Source: Dyella mobilis (lineage in GTDB: Bacteria > Pseudomonadota > Gammaproteobacteria > Xanthomonadales > Rhodanobacteraceae). Taken from it: a stretch of DNA of 64,000 nucleotides. Both the position numbers and the translations under genes were made by a program. Location: the NCBI RefSeq assembly GCF_016904945.1, contig NZ_JADIKF010000033.1, positions 114,836-178,835 of the forward strand, written 5' to 3'. This document shows positions 10,240-19,711 of this stretch, piece by piece. Every line of letters starts with the position of its first letter. Within the stretch, counting starts at the first letter, position 1. A model generated the notes under the pieces. That model did not search any database. It was not told the DNA's origin and was given only the letters and a program-made list of their open reading frames with translations.

Positions 10240-10629
10240 ATGAGAAAAATGAAGCGCCGAGTTAATACATCCTTAGGAGAAGTGGGAGGTGACGCAAGAA
10301 GCTTGCTCGAGGAAGCTTGCGACCTGTTCGAGTCCGGCGAGCGCACGAGATCGGTCAAGCTGTTCCTGCGTGCTGCGAAGCTTGGCAGCCCCGAAGCTCA
10401 GGTCAATCTCGCTAACCTTTATGACGAAGGCGACGGAGTTCGTGCCGATTTCGATAAGGCTCGCCACTGGTATAAGCGTGCCATTGCAGCAGGGTGTGCC
10501 GAGGCGGCGCACAATCTCGGTGTTGGTTATTTCAACGGGGGTAATGCTCGCTGGGCACGACACTGGTTGCTCGTTGCCAAGTCCATGGGCGATGAAGATG
10601 CGGAGGAATGGTTGGGCAGGCTTGGGTAA
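10240..10629 (+). CDS. Small Sel1-repeat protein
   Basis: 129 residues with no signal peptide. Two or three Sel1-like helical repeats are visible (A-x-x-NLAxLYDEGDGV, ARHWYKRAI, AAHNLGVGYFNG, ARHWLLVAKSMG). Sel1 repeats form alpha-solenoids that bind partner proteins. The ATG at 10240 follows GGAGGGG at 10231-10237; a GTG three bases earlier lies inside that ribosome site. It stands alone, upstream of a TPR membrane protein. Specific role unknown. Confidence 0.75.
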   Translation: MRKMKRRVNTSLGEVGGDARSLLEEACDLFESGERTRSVKLFLRAAKLGSPEAQVNLANLYDEGDGVRADFDKARHWYKRAIAAGCAEAAHNLGVGYFNGGNARWARHWLLVAKSMGDEDAEEWLGRLG

Positions 10630-10722
10630 TCGATCCCGGTGCCAACCAGGTAACGTGAAAGCCGAGGTTTCCAGTCTATGATACGCAGCGACCGTTGATA
10701 TCGGGCACAGGGGAAGGGACGT

Positions 10723-12318
10723 ATGGATTCGGACCAGGAAGGCTTGGGGCTGTCGAAGCCGTCTGAGTCGCAGGGCAAGATCAAGTTGGCGTTGGCTGGG
10801 ATATTGGGCTTTGTTGCGGTGGTCCTGGTGCTTCACCTCTGGTGGGATGGGCGTAATGCTGACCAGGCGGCTCAACAAGAGCGAAAGGGCGAGGCGGACT
10901 ACAGAGCGTTCTTGGCAGCGGTGAAGACTGCGGATGGCATTGCCGACCCGCTTCAGCGTTGTCTGCAAACCCCGGATCTGCCGGGTAGCCACTGGAATGA
11001 GACAACGACGCGGGCGTATTGCCGGTTGCACGCGATAAAGGCCCTGTCATTGGCGGATATCGAGAACCTTTTGAAACAGGGCAAGGCTGCCGAAGTCGAT
11101 CATGCTTTCCAGTCATACCTGGATGCGCAATTGCATGATCCCGATCAGCCTGGTGTCGTTGATGCAGCATTCGACGATGCCGGGTTCAATGATTCAAACG
11201 CACATACTCGTAGTGTGATCGAGCTGTGGAAGCAGCAGGAGCCACAAAGCGCCTTTGCACTGGCAGCTAGCGGCATGCAGTATTTTGATGCCGCTCAGCA
11301 GGCAAGAGGATTTGGCTGGGCGCGCGATCTGAACGATGATCAGATCCAGGGTATGGATCAGCAATTGGTCTTGGCACGAAGGGATCTGGATCAGGCGGTT
11401 AGCTTGATGCCAACGCTTGTCGCGGCCTATTCATCCATGATCTCCGCCGGCGCGCTGGATAGTGACGGCGATTACATGTACCAGGCAGCCGCATCCGGTC
11501 TGAAGCAGGACCCTGCAAATTTCGCTATTCGCAGGCAGATGATGAGTAATGCGCAAGATAAATGGGGCGATATGTTTGGCGGCCTGCTGGAGCAAGTGCA
11601 CGAAGACCAGAGCTTGGTGGGCCGGAATCCTCTGTTACGTATGGTCGTGCAAACCCCGGCTGTTTATCGGGCGACCTGCTACTGCAATTATCCCCAATCT
11701 CGTATCAATGAGCTGGTTGTGCAGGCGGCCGACAAGAATCTCAGTGCTTCCGGTCTCATTTCTCTCGCTTCGAAGGTTGACGGCCCGAACAATCGCGAAG
11801 CAGTGGAACTCTATAGCGAGGCGCTTCGTTTCAACCCGACCAACGTCGATGCGCTCCGGTGGCGCTCGCAAGACATGATTGCGCTAGGTGACAGTAAGGG
11901 TGCTATAGCCGCCTTTGCGGCAGTAGCGAAGCGCTTCCCGGAGAACAATGCCATGCAGGCACAGCTTGGCAACATTTACGCCCAGGCTGGCGATGTGAAG
12001 GACTCTGAAGCGACGCTGCTCGCCGTGCTCCAGCGCGATCCTGATAACTACGATGCGCTGGGTTTGCTGGGCGATCTCTACAACCATGCCGGGCGTCAGC
12101 CGCAAAAGGCAGAAGTGATGGCGGATACGTTGATCAGTAAATATCCCGACAAAGCTGCGGGATATATCGTGCGCTCCTGCAATCAGATGGATCACAACCT
12201 TCCCGGTGTCTACGACACCATCCACTACTTCATCGATCATTTTGGCGACGATCCGCAGTGGAAGTCGCAGACGGCGGAGATGCGTGGTTATTTGCTCAAG
12301 CATCCTGAGAAGGTTTGA
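10723..12318 (+). CDS. Membrane-anchored TPR protein of unknown function
   Basis: 531 residues. One transmembrane helix near residues 19-38 (IKLALAGILGFVAVVLVLHL) suggests a short cytoplasmic tail and a large periplasmic part. The C-terminal half (about 350-500) holds several tetratricopeptide repeats (for example AVELYSEALRFNPTNVDALR and QLGNIYAQAGDVKDSEATLL). The middle section is helical but not assignable and has a Cys pair in the stretch ATCYCNYPQ. Start chosen at ATG 10723, with GGAAGGGA 4 nt upstream. It may be a scaffold in envelope assembly; this is a guess from architecture only. Confidence 0.75.
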   Translation: MDSDQEGLGLSKPSESQGKIKLALAGILGFVAVVLVLHLWWDGRNADQAAQQERKGEADYRAFLAAVKTADGIADPLQRCLQTPDLPGSHWNETTTRAYCRLHAIKALSLADIENLLKQGKAAEVDHAFQSYLDAQLHDPDQPGVVDAAFDDAGFNDSNAHTRSVIELWKQQEPQSAFALAASGMQYFDAAQQARGFGWARDLNDDQIQGMDQQLVLARRDLDQAVSLMPTLVAAYSSMISAGALDSDGDYMYQAAASGLKQDPANFAIRRQMMSNAQDKWGDMFGGLLEQVHEDQSLVGRNPLLRMVVQTPAVYRATCYCNYPQSRINELVVQAADKNLSASGLISLASKVDGPNNREAVELYSEALRFNPTNVDALRWRSQDMIALGDSKGAIAAFAAVAKRFPENNAMQAQLGNIYAQAGDVKDSEATLLAVLQRDPDNYDALGLLGDLYNHAGRQPQKAEVMADTLISKYPDKAAGYIVRSCNQMDHNLPGVYDTIHYFIDHFGDDPQWKSQTAEMRGYLLKHPEKV

Positions 12319-12367
12319 TGGTCCGATAAGTCGTTTTGGGGCCCGTTGCTCCCGAGTAACTGCGGAT

Positions 12368-12574
12368 ATGACGAATTTTGATTTGAAAGGGGTGTTCAAG
12401 GAGCGCCGATTTGCAGGCGTTCGCTTGTGGATTTACACGTTCCCATTTGCATTCATCGGCTTTTTGTTCTTCATGATGGGTCTGACGTGGCTCGGTTTGG
12501 CTTTGTTTTTGCTGGCGTGGATGGGGGCTGTCTTGGGTTTCTTCATTAATCTGTCGCGGTGGCGTGGTCGATAG
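12368..12574 (+). CDS. Small membrane protein, two transmembrane helices
   Basis: 68 residues starting MTNFDLKGVF. Two hydrophobic helices (about 22-40 and 42-60) are separated by a very short turn and end in a basic tail (LSRWRGR). It begins 50 bp after the TPR protein gene and is probably co-transcribed. The ribosome site is weak, so the gene call rests on the clean amphipathic and hydrophobic layout. Function unknown. Confidence 0.5.
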   Translation: MTNFDLKGVFKERRFAGVRLWIYTFPFAFIGFLFFMMGLTWLGLALFLLAWMGAVLGFFINLSRWRGR

Positions 12575-12657
12575 CGCACTGTTTTGATAGGCGCCAAAAA
12601 AGCAAACCATGCGTTACCAGTGATTTGCCTTTGAATGATGCCCTCAACGAACCACCC

Positions 12658-12927
12658 TCAATGCGTCCGCGTTCCCTGCCGGCCCTGCACATAAGGCCGT
12701 GTCACCGCATCCAGCACCTCATCCACCAAGGTGCCGAAGTTCATGAAGCAGCTGCCTAACGATCCGCGTTGCATTTCCAGTGGGTGATCTTCTTCTTCCT
12801 GCGTGATCACCAGCACCATTGCCGCCATCATGTAGAGCTGGTCGCGGATGTATTCGAGTTTGTGGTGGGTTTCTTCTGACAGCGTGTAGTTGAGCCCCTG
12901 CTGCGGGGTCTCGTCGAGATCGTTCAC
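12658..12927 (-). CDS. Small hypothetical protein, probably XAC0095-like
   Basis: 89 residues if the GTG at 12927 is used; GGAG stands about 8 nt upstream. The core LNYTLSEETHHKLEYIRDQL resembles the short helical proteins named after Xanthomonas XAC0095, a family found in Xanthomonadales. This assignment is from memory of the pattern and is tentative. The rest is acidic with a Met/Ala/Val-rich helix and no signal peptide. It is convergent with the small membrane protein gene. Confidence 0.6.
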   Translation of the reverse strand: MNDLDETPQQGLNYTLSEETHHKLEYIRDQLYMMAAMVLVITQEEEDHPLEMQRGSLGSCFMNFGTLVDEVLDAVTRPYVQGRQGTRTH

Positions 12928-13699
12928 GGTTTCGCTCCATGGGGTTAAGTCACGCCGTACATTGCGTACGGCGTGATGGGTGCAGGAAAAACCCTGCATA
13001 CGGCGTCGCTATCGGCTGATAGCGGTTCGACGCTTACCCGGAGCTGCCCGGCATCGCACGTGCTGCGCGATGGTGAAGTAGTGGAAAACTGGCACGGCGG
13101 GGACACGCGTGCGTGTGGGTGCCTTAAGATCGGGCTTAGCCATTATCAACTTTTCCTTAGATATTCGGAGTTGGTGGTGGTCAGCGGGTCGTATGGGCGG
13201 CTACCCATGCGATCCGCGCTACTTCACATCAAAAGTCGGGTGTGTGGTGCCGATGAGCGAGGCGCGCACCCGACACGCTAAATTCTCCACACTGAGATCC
13301 TCCTGTATGTCGGCTGATGCCGACGAAGGGGTAAGAGTGGGCCAACTTGGTGATGCGCGGGATTTCTTCTTGGGTGGTGAAGTAGAAAGTGGGCAGCTTC
13401 GCGCTAGCCTTCAGCGCTGTCGCAAGCTCGGGCGACCCCTCCCCAGCCCTCCCCTGCGGCGCAGGGGAGGGAGCGAGTTGCGCAGGGTAGGGAGTGTGGG
13501 TTGTATGGGGCTGGGGGTATTTCAGAACGCCTACACGCATTTCCGGAAATGACGTTCACGTGAAGAAGGCTTAGACTGCGGGCTTCAAGGCCTTTACGGG
13601 CGAGCGGCGCCGCACCGCAAGCCCATGGAACGGCCGGCCGGTCGAGGGGGATCGATCGCGCGGGCTGGCAGTTGGCGGCGAATCCAAGTGGACATTGTT
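12928..13699. other. Gene-poor stretch with clustered inverted repeats
   Basis: No convincing gene in about 770 bp. It holds three palindromes: CACGCCGTAC-5 nt-GTACGGCGTG (12951-12975), 24 bp upstream of the GTG of the small minus-strand gene and a candidate operator; CGCTATC-4 nt-GATAGCG (13007-13024); and the GC-rich hairpin at 13447-13471. A minus-strand open stretch at 13229-13429 reads as protein-like (see findings) but has no supported start. Confidence 0.5.
13447..13471. repeat. GC-rich palindrome, REP-like
   Basis: CCCTCCCCTGC (13447-13457), 3-nt loop GGC, GCAGGGGAGGG (13461-13471), a perfect 11-bp stem. It is similar in style to the hairpins at 9153 and 34979 but not next to a gene end, so it reads as a dispersed palindromic element more than a terminator. 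Confidence 0.55.
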
Positions 13700-14386
13700 G
13701 TGAATTCAGCCGTAAACGCTTCTTCTACTGTCTTCCTGCTCGACGTCGACAACACCCTGCTGGACAACGACCGCTTCGCGTCGGACCTGCGTGCGCATCT
13801 CACGCAGCAGTTCGGGCAGGCGGAGTGCGATCGCTACTGGTCGTTGTATGAGCAACTGCGCGATACCGTCGGTTATGCCGATTATCTGGGCGCCTTGCAG
13901 CATTTCCGCCGCGACAGCGACAACCGCCCGGGCCTGCTGGCCACCTCGGCGTGGCTGCTCGATTATCCGTTTGAAGAGCACGTGTTTCCGCACGCGCTGT
14001 CCACCATCGATGCGCTCAACAAGCTGGGGCGTGCGGTGATCCTGTCCGATGGCGACATCGTGTTTCAGCCGCACAAGATCGATCGCGCCGGTATCTACGG
14101 CGCGGTGCGCGGAGAGGTATTGATCTTCGTGCACAAGGAACGCTCCCTGGATGCCATGCAGGAGCGTTACCCGGCATCGCACTACGTGATGGTGGACGAC
14201 AAGCCCAATCTGCTGGCCGCCATGAAGCGCGTACTGGGCGACAGGCTCACGACAGTGTTTGTGCGCCAGGGGCATTACGCCGCGCAGGCCGATCTGGCCA
14301 GCCTCAGCCCCGCGCCAGACCACGTCATCGAGCACATCGCCGACCTGAAGGCGCTGGCTGGCGAGCTGGTGCCCGCGGCGGCCTGA
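13700..14386 (+). CDS. HAD-superfamily hydrolase
   Basis: About 228 residues. HAD motif I is DVDNT at 15-19 (nucleophile Asp15, acid/base Asp17). Motif II is the Ser of VILSDGD, and motif IV is the Asp pair in VMVDDKP. The cap between motifs I and II is helical, as in type C1 phosphatases. It probably removes phosphate from a small metabolite, substrate unknown. The start is uncertain: GTG 13700 is used here, GTG 13688 is also possible, and neither has a good ribosome site. The phosphoglucomutase gene follows 132 bp downstream. Confidence 0.8.
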   Translation: MNSAVNASSTVFLLDVDNTLLDNDRFASDLRAHLTQQFGQAECDRYWSLYEQLRDTVGYADYLGALQHFRRDSDNRPGLLATSAWLLDYPFEEHVFPHALSTIDALNKLGRAVILSDGDIVFQPHKIDRAGIYGAVRGEVLIFVHKERSLDAMQERYPASHYVMVDDKPNLLAAMKRVLGDRLTTVFVRQGHYAAQADLASLSPAPDHVIEHIADLKALAGELVPAAA

Positions 14387-14518
14387 ACAGACTGCGACCC
14401 GTACGACAGGGGACATACCAACGATTTACGTACCGTCGCGGATAATGCGCGATGGTGCCCGTGCGGTGGATAAGCGCAGGGGCCGCATCATTCCTATCGA
14501 CGCGATAAAGGTTGCAAC

Positions 14519-16171
14519 GTGAACGCCAAAGTCGACAAGCTGGCCGGCAAAGTGGCCCTGGAATCCATGCTGGTGGATATCCCGAAACTGCTGGGGGCCT
14601 ACGCCGACCTGCGTCCCGACCCGGCCGATCCTGCGCAGCGCGTCGCCTTCGGCACCTCCGGGCACCGCGGTTCTTCCTTCGACAGCAGCTTCAACGCTTG
14701 GCACGTGCTGGCGATCAGCCAGGCGATTTGCGATTACCGCAAGCTCAAGGGCATCGACGGTCCGCTGTTTATCGGCATCGACACGCACGCGCTGTCGCGC
14801 CCGGCGCTGGAGAGCGCGCTGGAAGTGCTGGTCGCCAACGAAGTGCCGGTGATGATTTCCGCCGGCGACGAATACACGCCCACGCCGGCCGTCTCGCACG
14901 CCATCCTGGTCTACAACCGCGGCCGCAACCACGGGCTGGCCGACGGCATCGTGGTGACGCCTTCGCACAACCCGCCGCGCGACGGCGGCTTCAAATACAA
15001 CCCGCCCAACGGCGGCCCGGCCGATACCGACGTAACCGGCTGGATCCAGAAGCGCGCCAATGCGCTGCTGGAAAGCCAGCTCGAAGGCGTGAAGCGGGTG
15101 AGCTACGAGCATGCGCGGCGTTCGTCCTGGGTGAAAGAGCACGATTACCTGGGCCAGTACGTCGATGATCTCAAGCACATCATCGACTTCGACCTGATTC
15201 GCGGCTCGGGCGTGCGTGCCGCGGTGGACCCGCTCGGCGGTGCCGGCGTGCATTACTGGCGGCCGATCGCACAGCGCTATGGCATCGACCTCACCGTGGT
15301 CAGCGAAACGGTGGATCCCACCTTCCGCTTCATGACGGTGGACTGGGACGGCAAGATCCGCATGGATCCTTCCTCGCCGTATGCCATGCAGCGCCTGATC
15401 GCGCTGAAAGACGGCTACGACGTGGCGTTCGCCTGCGACACCGACCACGACCGCCACGGCGTGGTGGCGCGTACCGGCGGCTTGTTGCTGCCAAACAACT
15501 ATCTGGCCGTGATGGTGGATTATCTCTATCGCCACCGACCGCAGTGGAGCGACCGGGCCGGCGTGGGCAAGACCGTGGTCAGCAGCTCGCTGATCGACCG
15601 CGTGACGCAGCGCCTGGGCCGCCGGCTTTACGAAGTGCCGGTGGGCTTCAAATGGTTTGCCGAAGGCCTGTTCGAGGGCTCGCTGGGCTTCGGCTGCGAA
15701 GAAAGCGCGGGTGCGTCGATGTTGTGCCACGACGGCAGTGTGTGGAGCACCGACAAGGACGGCATGGTGCCGTCCCTGCTGGCCGCGGAGATGACCGCAC
15801 GCACCGGCAAGGATCCGGGGCACCTGTTCAACGATTTGACCGACGCGCTGGGCCGCCCTTACTGCAGCCGCATCGATGCGCCGGCCACGGGGCCGCAGAA
15901 GGCCAAGCTTTCCAAGCTTTCGCCACAGCAGCTGAAGAGCCGGGAGCTGGCCGGCGAGAAGATCGAGCTGGTGCTGGATCGCGCGCCGGGCAACGATGCG
16001 GCCATCGGCGGCATCAAGGTGATGTCGGCCAGCGGCTGGTTTGCGGCGCGTCCTTCCGGTACCGAAGAGATCTACAAGATCTACGGCGAAAGCTTCCGGA
16101 GCGAGGCGCATCTGCAGGCGATTCTGCAAGAGGCACAGGCGATCGTGGATGCCGCGCTCAGCGATGTCTGA
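14519..16171 (+). CDS. pgm: Phosphoglucomutase (alpha-D-glucose-phosphate specific)
   Basis: 550 residues, the length of the E. coli Pgm type. It interconverts glucose 1-phosphate and glucose 6-phosphate, feeding glycogen and UDP-glucose made for envelope polysaccharides. Visible landmarks: FGTSGHRG at 44-51; the phosphoserine loop TPSHNPP at 147-153 (Ser149); the Mg-binding DTDHD at 307-311; and the C-terminal phosphate-binding RPSGTE near 511. The start is GTG 14519, with AAAGG about 8 nt upstream. It acts in the cytoplasm. The neighbouring wecB-nfr operon 3.5 kb away is a plausible consumer of hexose-phosphate flux, but no direct link is shown. Confidence 0.96.
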   Translation: MNAKVDKLAGKVALESMLVDIPKLLGAYADLRPDPADPAQRVAFGTSGHRGSSFDSSFNAWHVLAISQAICDYRKLKGIDGPLFIGIDTHALSRPALESALEVLVANEVPVMISAGDEYTPTPAVSHAILVYNRGRNHGLADGIVVTPSHNPPRDGGFKYNPPNGGPADTDVTGWIQKRANALLESQLEGVKRVSYEHARRSSWVKEHDYLGQYVDDLKHIIDFDLIRGSGVRAAVDPLGGAGVHYWRPIAQRYGIDLTVVSETVDPTFRFMTVDWDGKIRMDPSSPYAMQRLIALKDGYDVAFACDTDHDRHGVVARTGGLLLPNNYLAVMVDYLYRHRPQWSDRAGVGKTVVSSSLIDRVTQRLGRRLYEVPVGFKWFAEGLFEGSLGFGCEESAGASMLCHDGSVWSTDKDGMVPSLLAAEMTARTGKDPGHLFNDLTDALGRPYCSRIDAPATGPQKAKLSKLSPQQLKSRELAGEKIELVLDRAPGNDAAIGGIKVMSASGWFAARPSGTEEIYKIYGESFRSEAHLQAILQEAQAIVDAALSDV

Positions 16172-16213
16172 GTGCGGCTTTGAGGCTGGCGAGTGGGCAA
16201 AATAGCCCTCTAT

Positions 16214-16243
16214 TATTTGAAATAATTTGTATTATTTCAAATA
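16214..16243. promoter_or_regulatory. AT-rich perfect 13-bp palindrome
   Basis: TATTTGAAATAAT (16214-16226), 4-nt spacer TTGT, ATTATTTCAAATA (16231-16243). It lies 43 bp after the pgm stop and 155 bp before the cupin gene, in DNA otherwise above 60% GC. The symmetry suits an operator for a dimeric regulator; as a hairpin it is AU-rich and would be a weak terminator. Confidence 0.45.
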
Positions 16244-16398
16244 GATAACATGATTTTTTAAAGTTATATCGACTCAGGGTGGCGGGTGCCGGAATGGCGA
16301 CCGCAAAACCGGCTCCTCGCTCCCAGCTGTCTACGTATTTGCGACCGCCACTGCGATAAGCTCACCCATTCAGTGCCTGACAGCAGCGAGGGGTGGTC

Positions 16399-17421
16399 AT
16401 GGTGCACGTCGAGTTGAAGCCGGTGCTCCACGTCAACGACGAATGGCGCCGCTGGATTGCGGAAAACCTGTTGCTGGACGGTCCGCCGCAGAGCATCTAC
16501 GAGCAGATGCTGCGCGCGGGCATTCCACAGGATGAAGCAGTGCAGGAGCTTCAACAGGCGATGGCCAGCCCGTATATCGCGGGTGCGCAACGCTTGCGCA
16601 ACCGCTTGGCCAAGCACGACTGGTTGCTCGATACGCAGCGCCACATGAATCGTCTGCGCGACACAGAGGTGCCGCGCCGGCACAAGCTGTCGCGCGCGGA
16701 ATTCCTCGACGCGTACTACACCGCCGGGCGTCCGGTGATCATCACCGGCATGATGGACGACTGGCCGGCGATGACGCGCTGGAACCTCGATTACTTCAAG
16801 GAGCGCTGCGGCGAGCGCGAAGTGGAGATCCAGTTCGGCCGCGATTCGGATGCGCAATACGAGCTGCGCAAAACCGCGCACCGCAAGACGATGCCGTTCG
16901 GCGACTACGTGGAGATGGTGCGCGCTGCCGGTCACAGCAACGATTTCTACATGACGGCCTACAACGAAGGCTGCAACCGCCAGGCGCTGGACGTGCTGTG
17001 GCAGGACATCGTGCAGATTCCGGAATACTTGAGCGGCGACGGTCCCACGCAGGGGTTTCTCTGGTTCGGACCGTCCGGCACCATCACGCCGTTCCATCAC
17101 GATCTCACCAACAACTTCATGGCGCAGGTGCTCGGGCGCAAGCGCGTGCTGCTGATGCCGGCGTGCGAGATCGCGCACGTCTACAACCACGAGCACTGCT
17201 TTACCCACGTGGACGGCCGGCAGATCGATCTGCAGCGCTATCCGGGCATGGCCGACGTGCAGGTGCTTTCGTGCACGCTCAATCCCGGCGAGGTGCTGTT
17301 TCTGCCGGTGGGGTGTTGGCACTTCGTGGAGGGGTTGGATGTCTCGGTGACGGTGTCGTTTACCAACTTCCTGTGGGATAACGACTTCATGGCTGAGTAT
17401 CCGCAGCAGCAGGTGTTTTGA
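16399..17421 (+). CDS. Cupin-like (JmjC-type) Fe(II)/2-oxoglutarate oxygenase
   Basis: 340 residues. The C-terminal two-thirds is a cupin_8/JmjC-like fold; the iron-binding triad can be read as His233-x-Asp235 (FHHD) and His308 (GCWHFVEG). PVIITGMMDDWPA near 114 is the usual entry motif. Relatives hydroxylate protein side chains, and no substrate can be named. The N-terminal 100 residues are helical and less typical. ATG 16399 is chosen because GAGGGG ends 5 nt before it; a GTG at 16393 overlaps that site. It stands alone, convergent with the DUF2334 gene. Confidence 0.85.
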   Translation: MVHVELKPVLHVNDEWRRWIAENLLLDGPPQSIYEQMLRAGIPQDEAVQELQQAMASPYIAGAQRLRNRLAKHDWLLDTQRHMNRLRDTEVPRRHKLSRAEFLDAYYTAGRPVIITGMMDDWPAMTRWNLDYFKERCGEREVEIQFGRDSDAQYELRKTAHRKTMPFGDYVEMVRAAGHSNDFYMTAYNEGCNRQALDVLWQDIVQIPEYLSGDGPTQGFLWFGPSGTITPFHHDLTNNFMAQVLGRKRVLLMPACEIAHVYNHEHCFTHVDGRQIDLQRYPGMADVQVLSCTLNPGEVLFLPVGCWHFVEGLDVSVTVSFTNFLWDNDFMAEYPQQQVF

Positions 17422-17436
17422 TTTCTACCCAAAAGG

Positions 17437-17464
17437 GAGCCCCTTTCCCGAAGGAAAGGGGCTC
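17437..17464. terminator. Bidirectional terminator hairpin
   Basis: GAGCCCCTTTCC (17437-17448), CGAA loop, GGAAAGGGGCTC (17453-17464), a perfect 12-bp stem. It is followed by TTC on the plus strand and preceded by AAAAGG, which gives a short U-run on the minus strand. It sits 15 bp after the cupin gene stop and 41 bp from the stop of the opposing gene. Confidence 0.8.
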
Positions 17465-17505
17465 TTCATGCCGGGGTCTGCAGGGTGGCCGCCGGCGATG
17501 AACCA

Positions 17506-19302
17506 TCAGCCCTGCTTGATCACGCTCGCGGGCACGAAGGTGTAGCCCATCGCCTGCAGTCCTGACACGATCTGTTCGAGATAGCTGATATCCAGGTACG
17601 GGTGGAAGAAGAAACTCTGTACGACATCCTGGATCACCGTGTTGCAGTTTGCGCTGTAGAGAATGTCGGCAGGGAAACGTGGCGGGTTGTTGTTGAACTC
17701 GACCAATTCCACGTTGCCGAGCTGTTCGGGTATCACCACGGTGCCGAAAATGTCGCGTACCAGATAGGGATAAAACTCACCGTAGGCCTCGGTGTAGTTC
17801 GGCGTGCCGGTTCCGCAGTTGCCGTTCGGGCACCATCCTGCGGCAAACAATCCGCGCTGGTACAGGGCGGAGAAGTTCGAGTTGAAGACCTGGTAATCGA
17901 TGGCTGACGCCGCATAGTGCGGTGGTTCGAAGATGGTCGGCTTCGTCAAGCCCGCTCTGCTCAATTCCAGCAGGCCGCTGGTGATGCGTCCCTGTGCCCA
18001 CGATGCGGAGTCGACGGGAACCGGCGTATCGAGAATCACGTAGTTGGCAGAGTTGATGTGCGAAAGATAGAACTCGAAATCATCCGCGCTGACGCCACTG
18101 TAGGGGTCGTCAATGTTCGAGTATTGATGCGTGTAACCATGCATGATCAAGGTGCCGCCCTTGGATTGCATGTATTTCAGTGCACTGACCACGGCGGGTG
18201 ATTGGTACATGTGAATGTACTGTGGCACGCCGTTGTTGTAATACCCGTTAGGGTCAACGTAGTACGGAATGACCGCCACGCTGAACGGGGCGTTCACGCT
18301 GTATAGGTAATCGGCGATGGCGCGCAGTTCAGTTGGATCGGCATCCGGTCCGACGTCTTCGATGCGCACCAGGGCACGTTTGCGCGCAGGCATGCTGGGG
18401 TTGGATATCTGGCTGACGAAATCGACCGCGGCGAGATAGCGATCATTGGGGCCGGTGTAGGCAAATGGAACTTCGCCGATGTAGGTGAGGTTGGCGCCAC
18501 GCGTAGCCCAGTTGATGGTTCCGCCAGTGTCGTTGGTGGCGACCGCCAGCACTTGTGCCTTGGTCGGATCATTGATCACTGTTTGCAACAGGCCTGAAGG
18601 CACGGCCAGCGCGTTGCGTTCCAGCGCTACGCCCTTGTAGGTCACCGTCAAGGTGTTGGAGAAGTCGAAATACGTGGGCGTGAAGCCGTATTGCGTGGCG
18701 AAATCCGTGGCTTGTGCCGTCAACTGCCAGATGTTGTCGTTCATCCACAGCACCGGCTTGGTGGTCGCCAGCACATCATTCAACAGTGCGGTAGGCAAGG
18801 GCTCGCCATAGGTCGAGCCGATGTAGATCAGTCCCGTGTAGCTGTTGATTTCGCCGGAGACATAGTTCACGGCGGGGTGCATGGTGTACTTGCTGCCATG
18901 CGTGACGAGATTGCCGGCCATCACGGCATAGGCTTCGCCCAGCCAACCCCACTCGCCCGTCACGTCATACAGCACGAGTGTGTTCTGGTTCGGGTTTGCG
19001 CCAGGCGCGCCAGCGAAAGCGTTCGGTGCAAGCAAGGTTGCAGCGGTGAGCGCGTGCGTGACCGTGAGCGGCTTGGACGCCGGCGACGTCGTCAGTGCCT
19101 GCTTGGTCGTTATCTTCAGTGTCGGCAATGCCGCGCCTGGCGGTGGCGGTGGAGCAGGCAATGCCGCGCGATCGACGCTTGATGAAAACATGGCCTGTGC
19201 ATGAGCAGCGGGCATCGGTACGGATGACGCGAGCAGTGCCAATGCGATGCCAACTAGGAAAGGCGGAAAACGAGATGGACCGCGGAGTGATGGTCTGAGC
19301 AT
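17506..19302 (-). CDS. Secreted DUF2334 protein, polysaccharide-deacetylase-like
   Basis: 598 residues. A signal peptide (FLVGIALALLASSVPMPAAH then AQA) is followed by a Pro-rich linker and a glutamine-amidotransferase-like front half. A DUF2334 domain begins near RVRIEDVGPDADPTELRAIA and includes LIMHGYTHQYSN. The Asp of EDVGPDAD and the H-x-x-x-H of HGYTH are where deacetylase-fold proteins bind metal. It probably acts on an extracellular or periplasmic polysaccharide; deacetylation is inferred from fold only. Start at ATG 19302, with GGGGA 7 nt upstream. It is divergent from the wecB-nfr operon, so a shared role in polysaccharide handling is possible. Confidence 0.8.
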   Translation of the reverse strand: MLRPSLRGPSRFPPFLVGIALALLASSVPMPAAHAQAMFSSSVDRAALPAPPPPPGAALPTLKITTKQALTTSPASKPLTVTHALTAATLLAPNAFAGAPGANPNQNTLVLYDVTGEWGWLGEAYAVMAGNLVTHGSKYTMHPAVNYVSGEINSYTGLIYIGSTYGEPLPTALLNDVLATTKPVLWMNDNIWQLTAQATDFATQYGFTPTYFDFSNTLTVTYKGVALERNALAVPSGLLQTVINDPTKAQVLAVATNDTGGTINWATRGANLTYIGEVPFAYTGPNDRYLAAVDFVSQISNPSMPARKRALVRIEDVGPDADPTELRAIADYLYSVNAPFSVAVIPYYVDPNGYYNNGVPQYIHMYQSPAVVSALKYMQSKGGTLIMHGYTHQYSNIDDPYSGVSADDFEFYLSHINSANYVILDTPVPVDSASWAQGRITSGLLELSRAGLTKPTIFEPPHYAASAIDYQVFNSNFSALYQRGLFAAGWCPNGNCGTGTPNYTEAYGEFYPYLVRDIFGTVVIPEQLGNVELVEFNNNPPRFPADILYSANCNTVIQDVVQSFFFHPYLDISYLEQIVSGLQAMGYTFVPASVIKQG

Positions 19303-19711
19303 GGGATTTCCCCTCGCACAAAAGACGACGACGACGCGCAACAGCGGCATGCTGCCCTGCGCGCATGGCTGTAAATGCGATTCAATCCTGAGAGCCCAGG
19401 CCCCTGTCCCGTGAAAGGACGCCTCGCCGCGAGAGAGCTTACGGCGAAGCATTGCGTTTGTCGACTAGCAAATTGATTAGATCGAGTCAATATGCCAGTA
19501 ACGAAAATATCATGAAAATAATGTGTATGTTTAACGTCGAGTTGGCAATATAGCGATCAGCGCAGCTTCTTGCGTCAAAATCCCAGCGAATCTACCGATT
19601 CCGTCCACTCGGCAGAGACGCAGTCCGCTGCTCGCGACCGGGCATTAGGGGGCAAGGACAGGATGTCCGGGAAGCGGGGTGGCATCGCCGCCCCGTGCAC
19701 GAGGGGGATGT
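19303..19711. other. Divergent promoter region between DUF2334 gene and wecB operon
   Basis: About 400 bp with no gene. The part from 19460 to 19560 is AT-rich and probably holds the promoters. An imperfect palindrome, TTGATTAGATCGAGTCAA (19473-19490, 7 of 9 pairs), could bind a regulator. No clear -35/-10 pair could be settled by eye. Confidence 0.4.

Noticed and set aside
14426..16129. 567-codon minus-strand frame over pgm
   Set aside because: Antisense to a complete phosphoglucomutase; His/Arg/Ala-rich with no motif.
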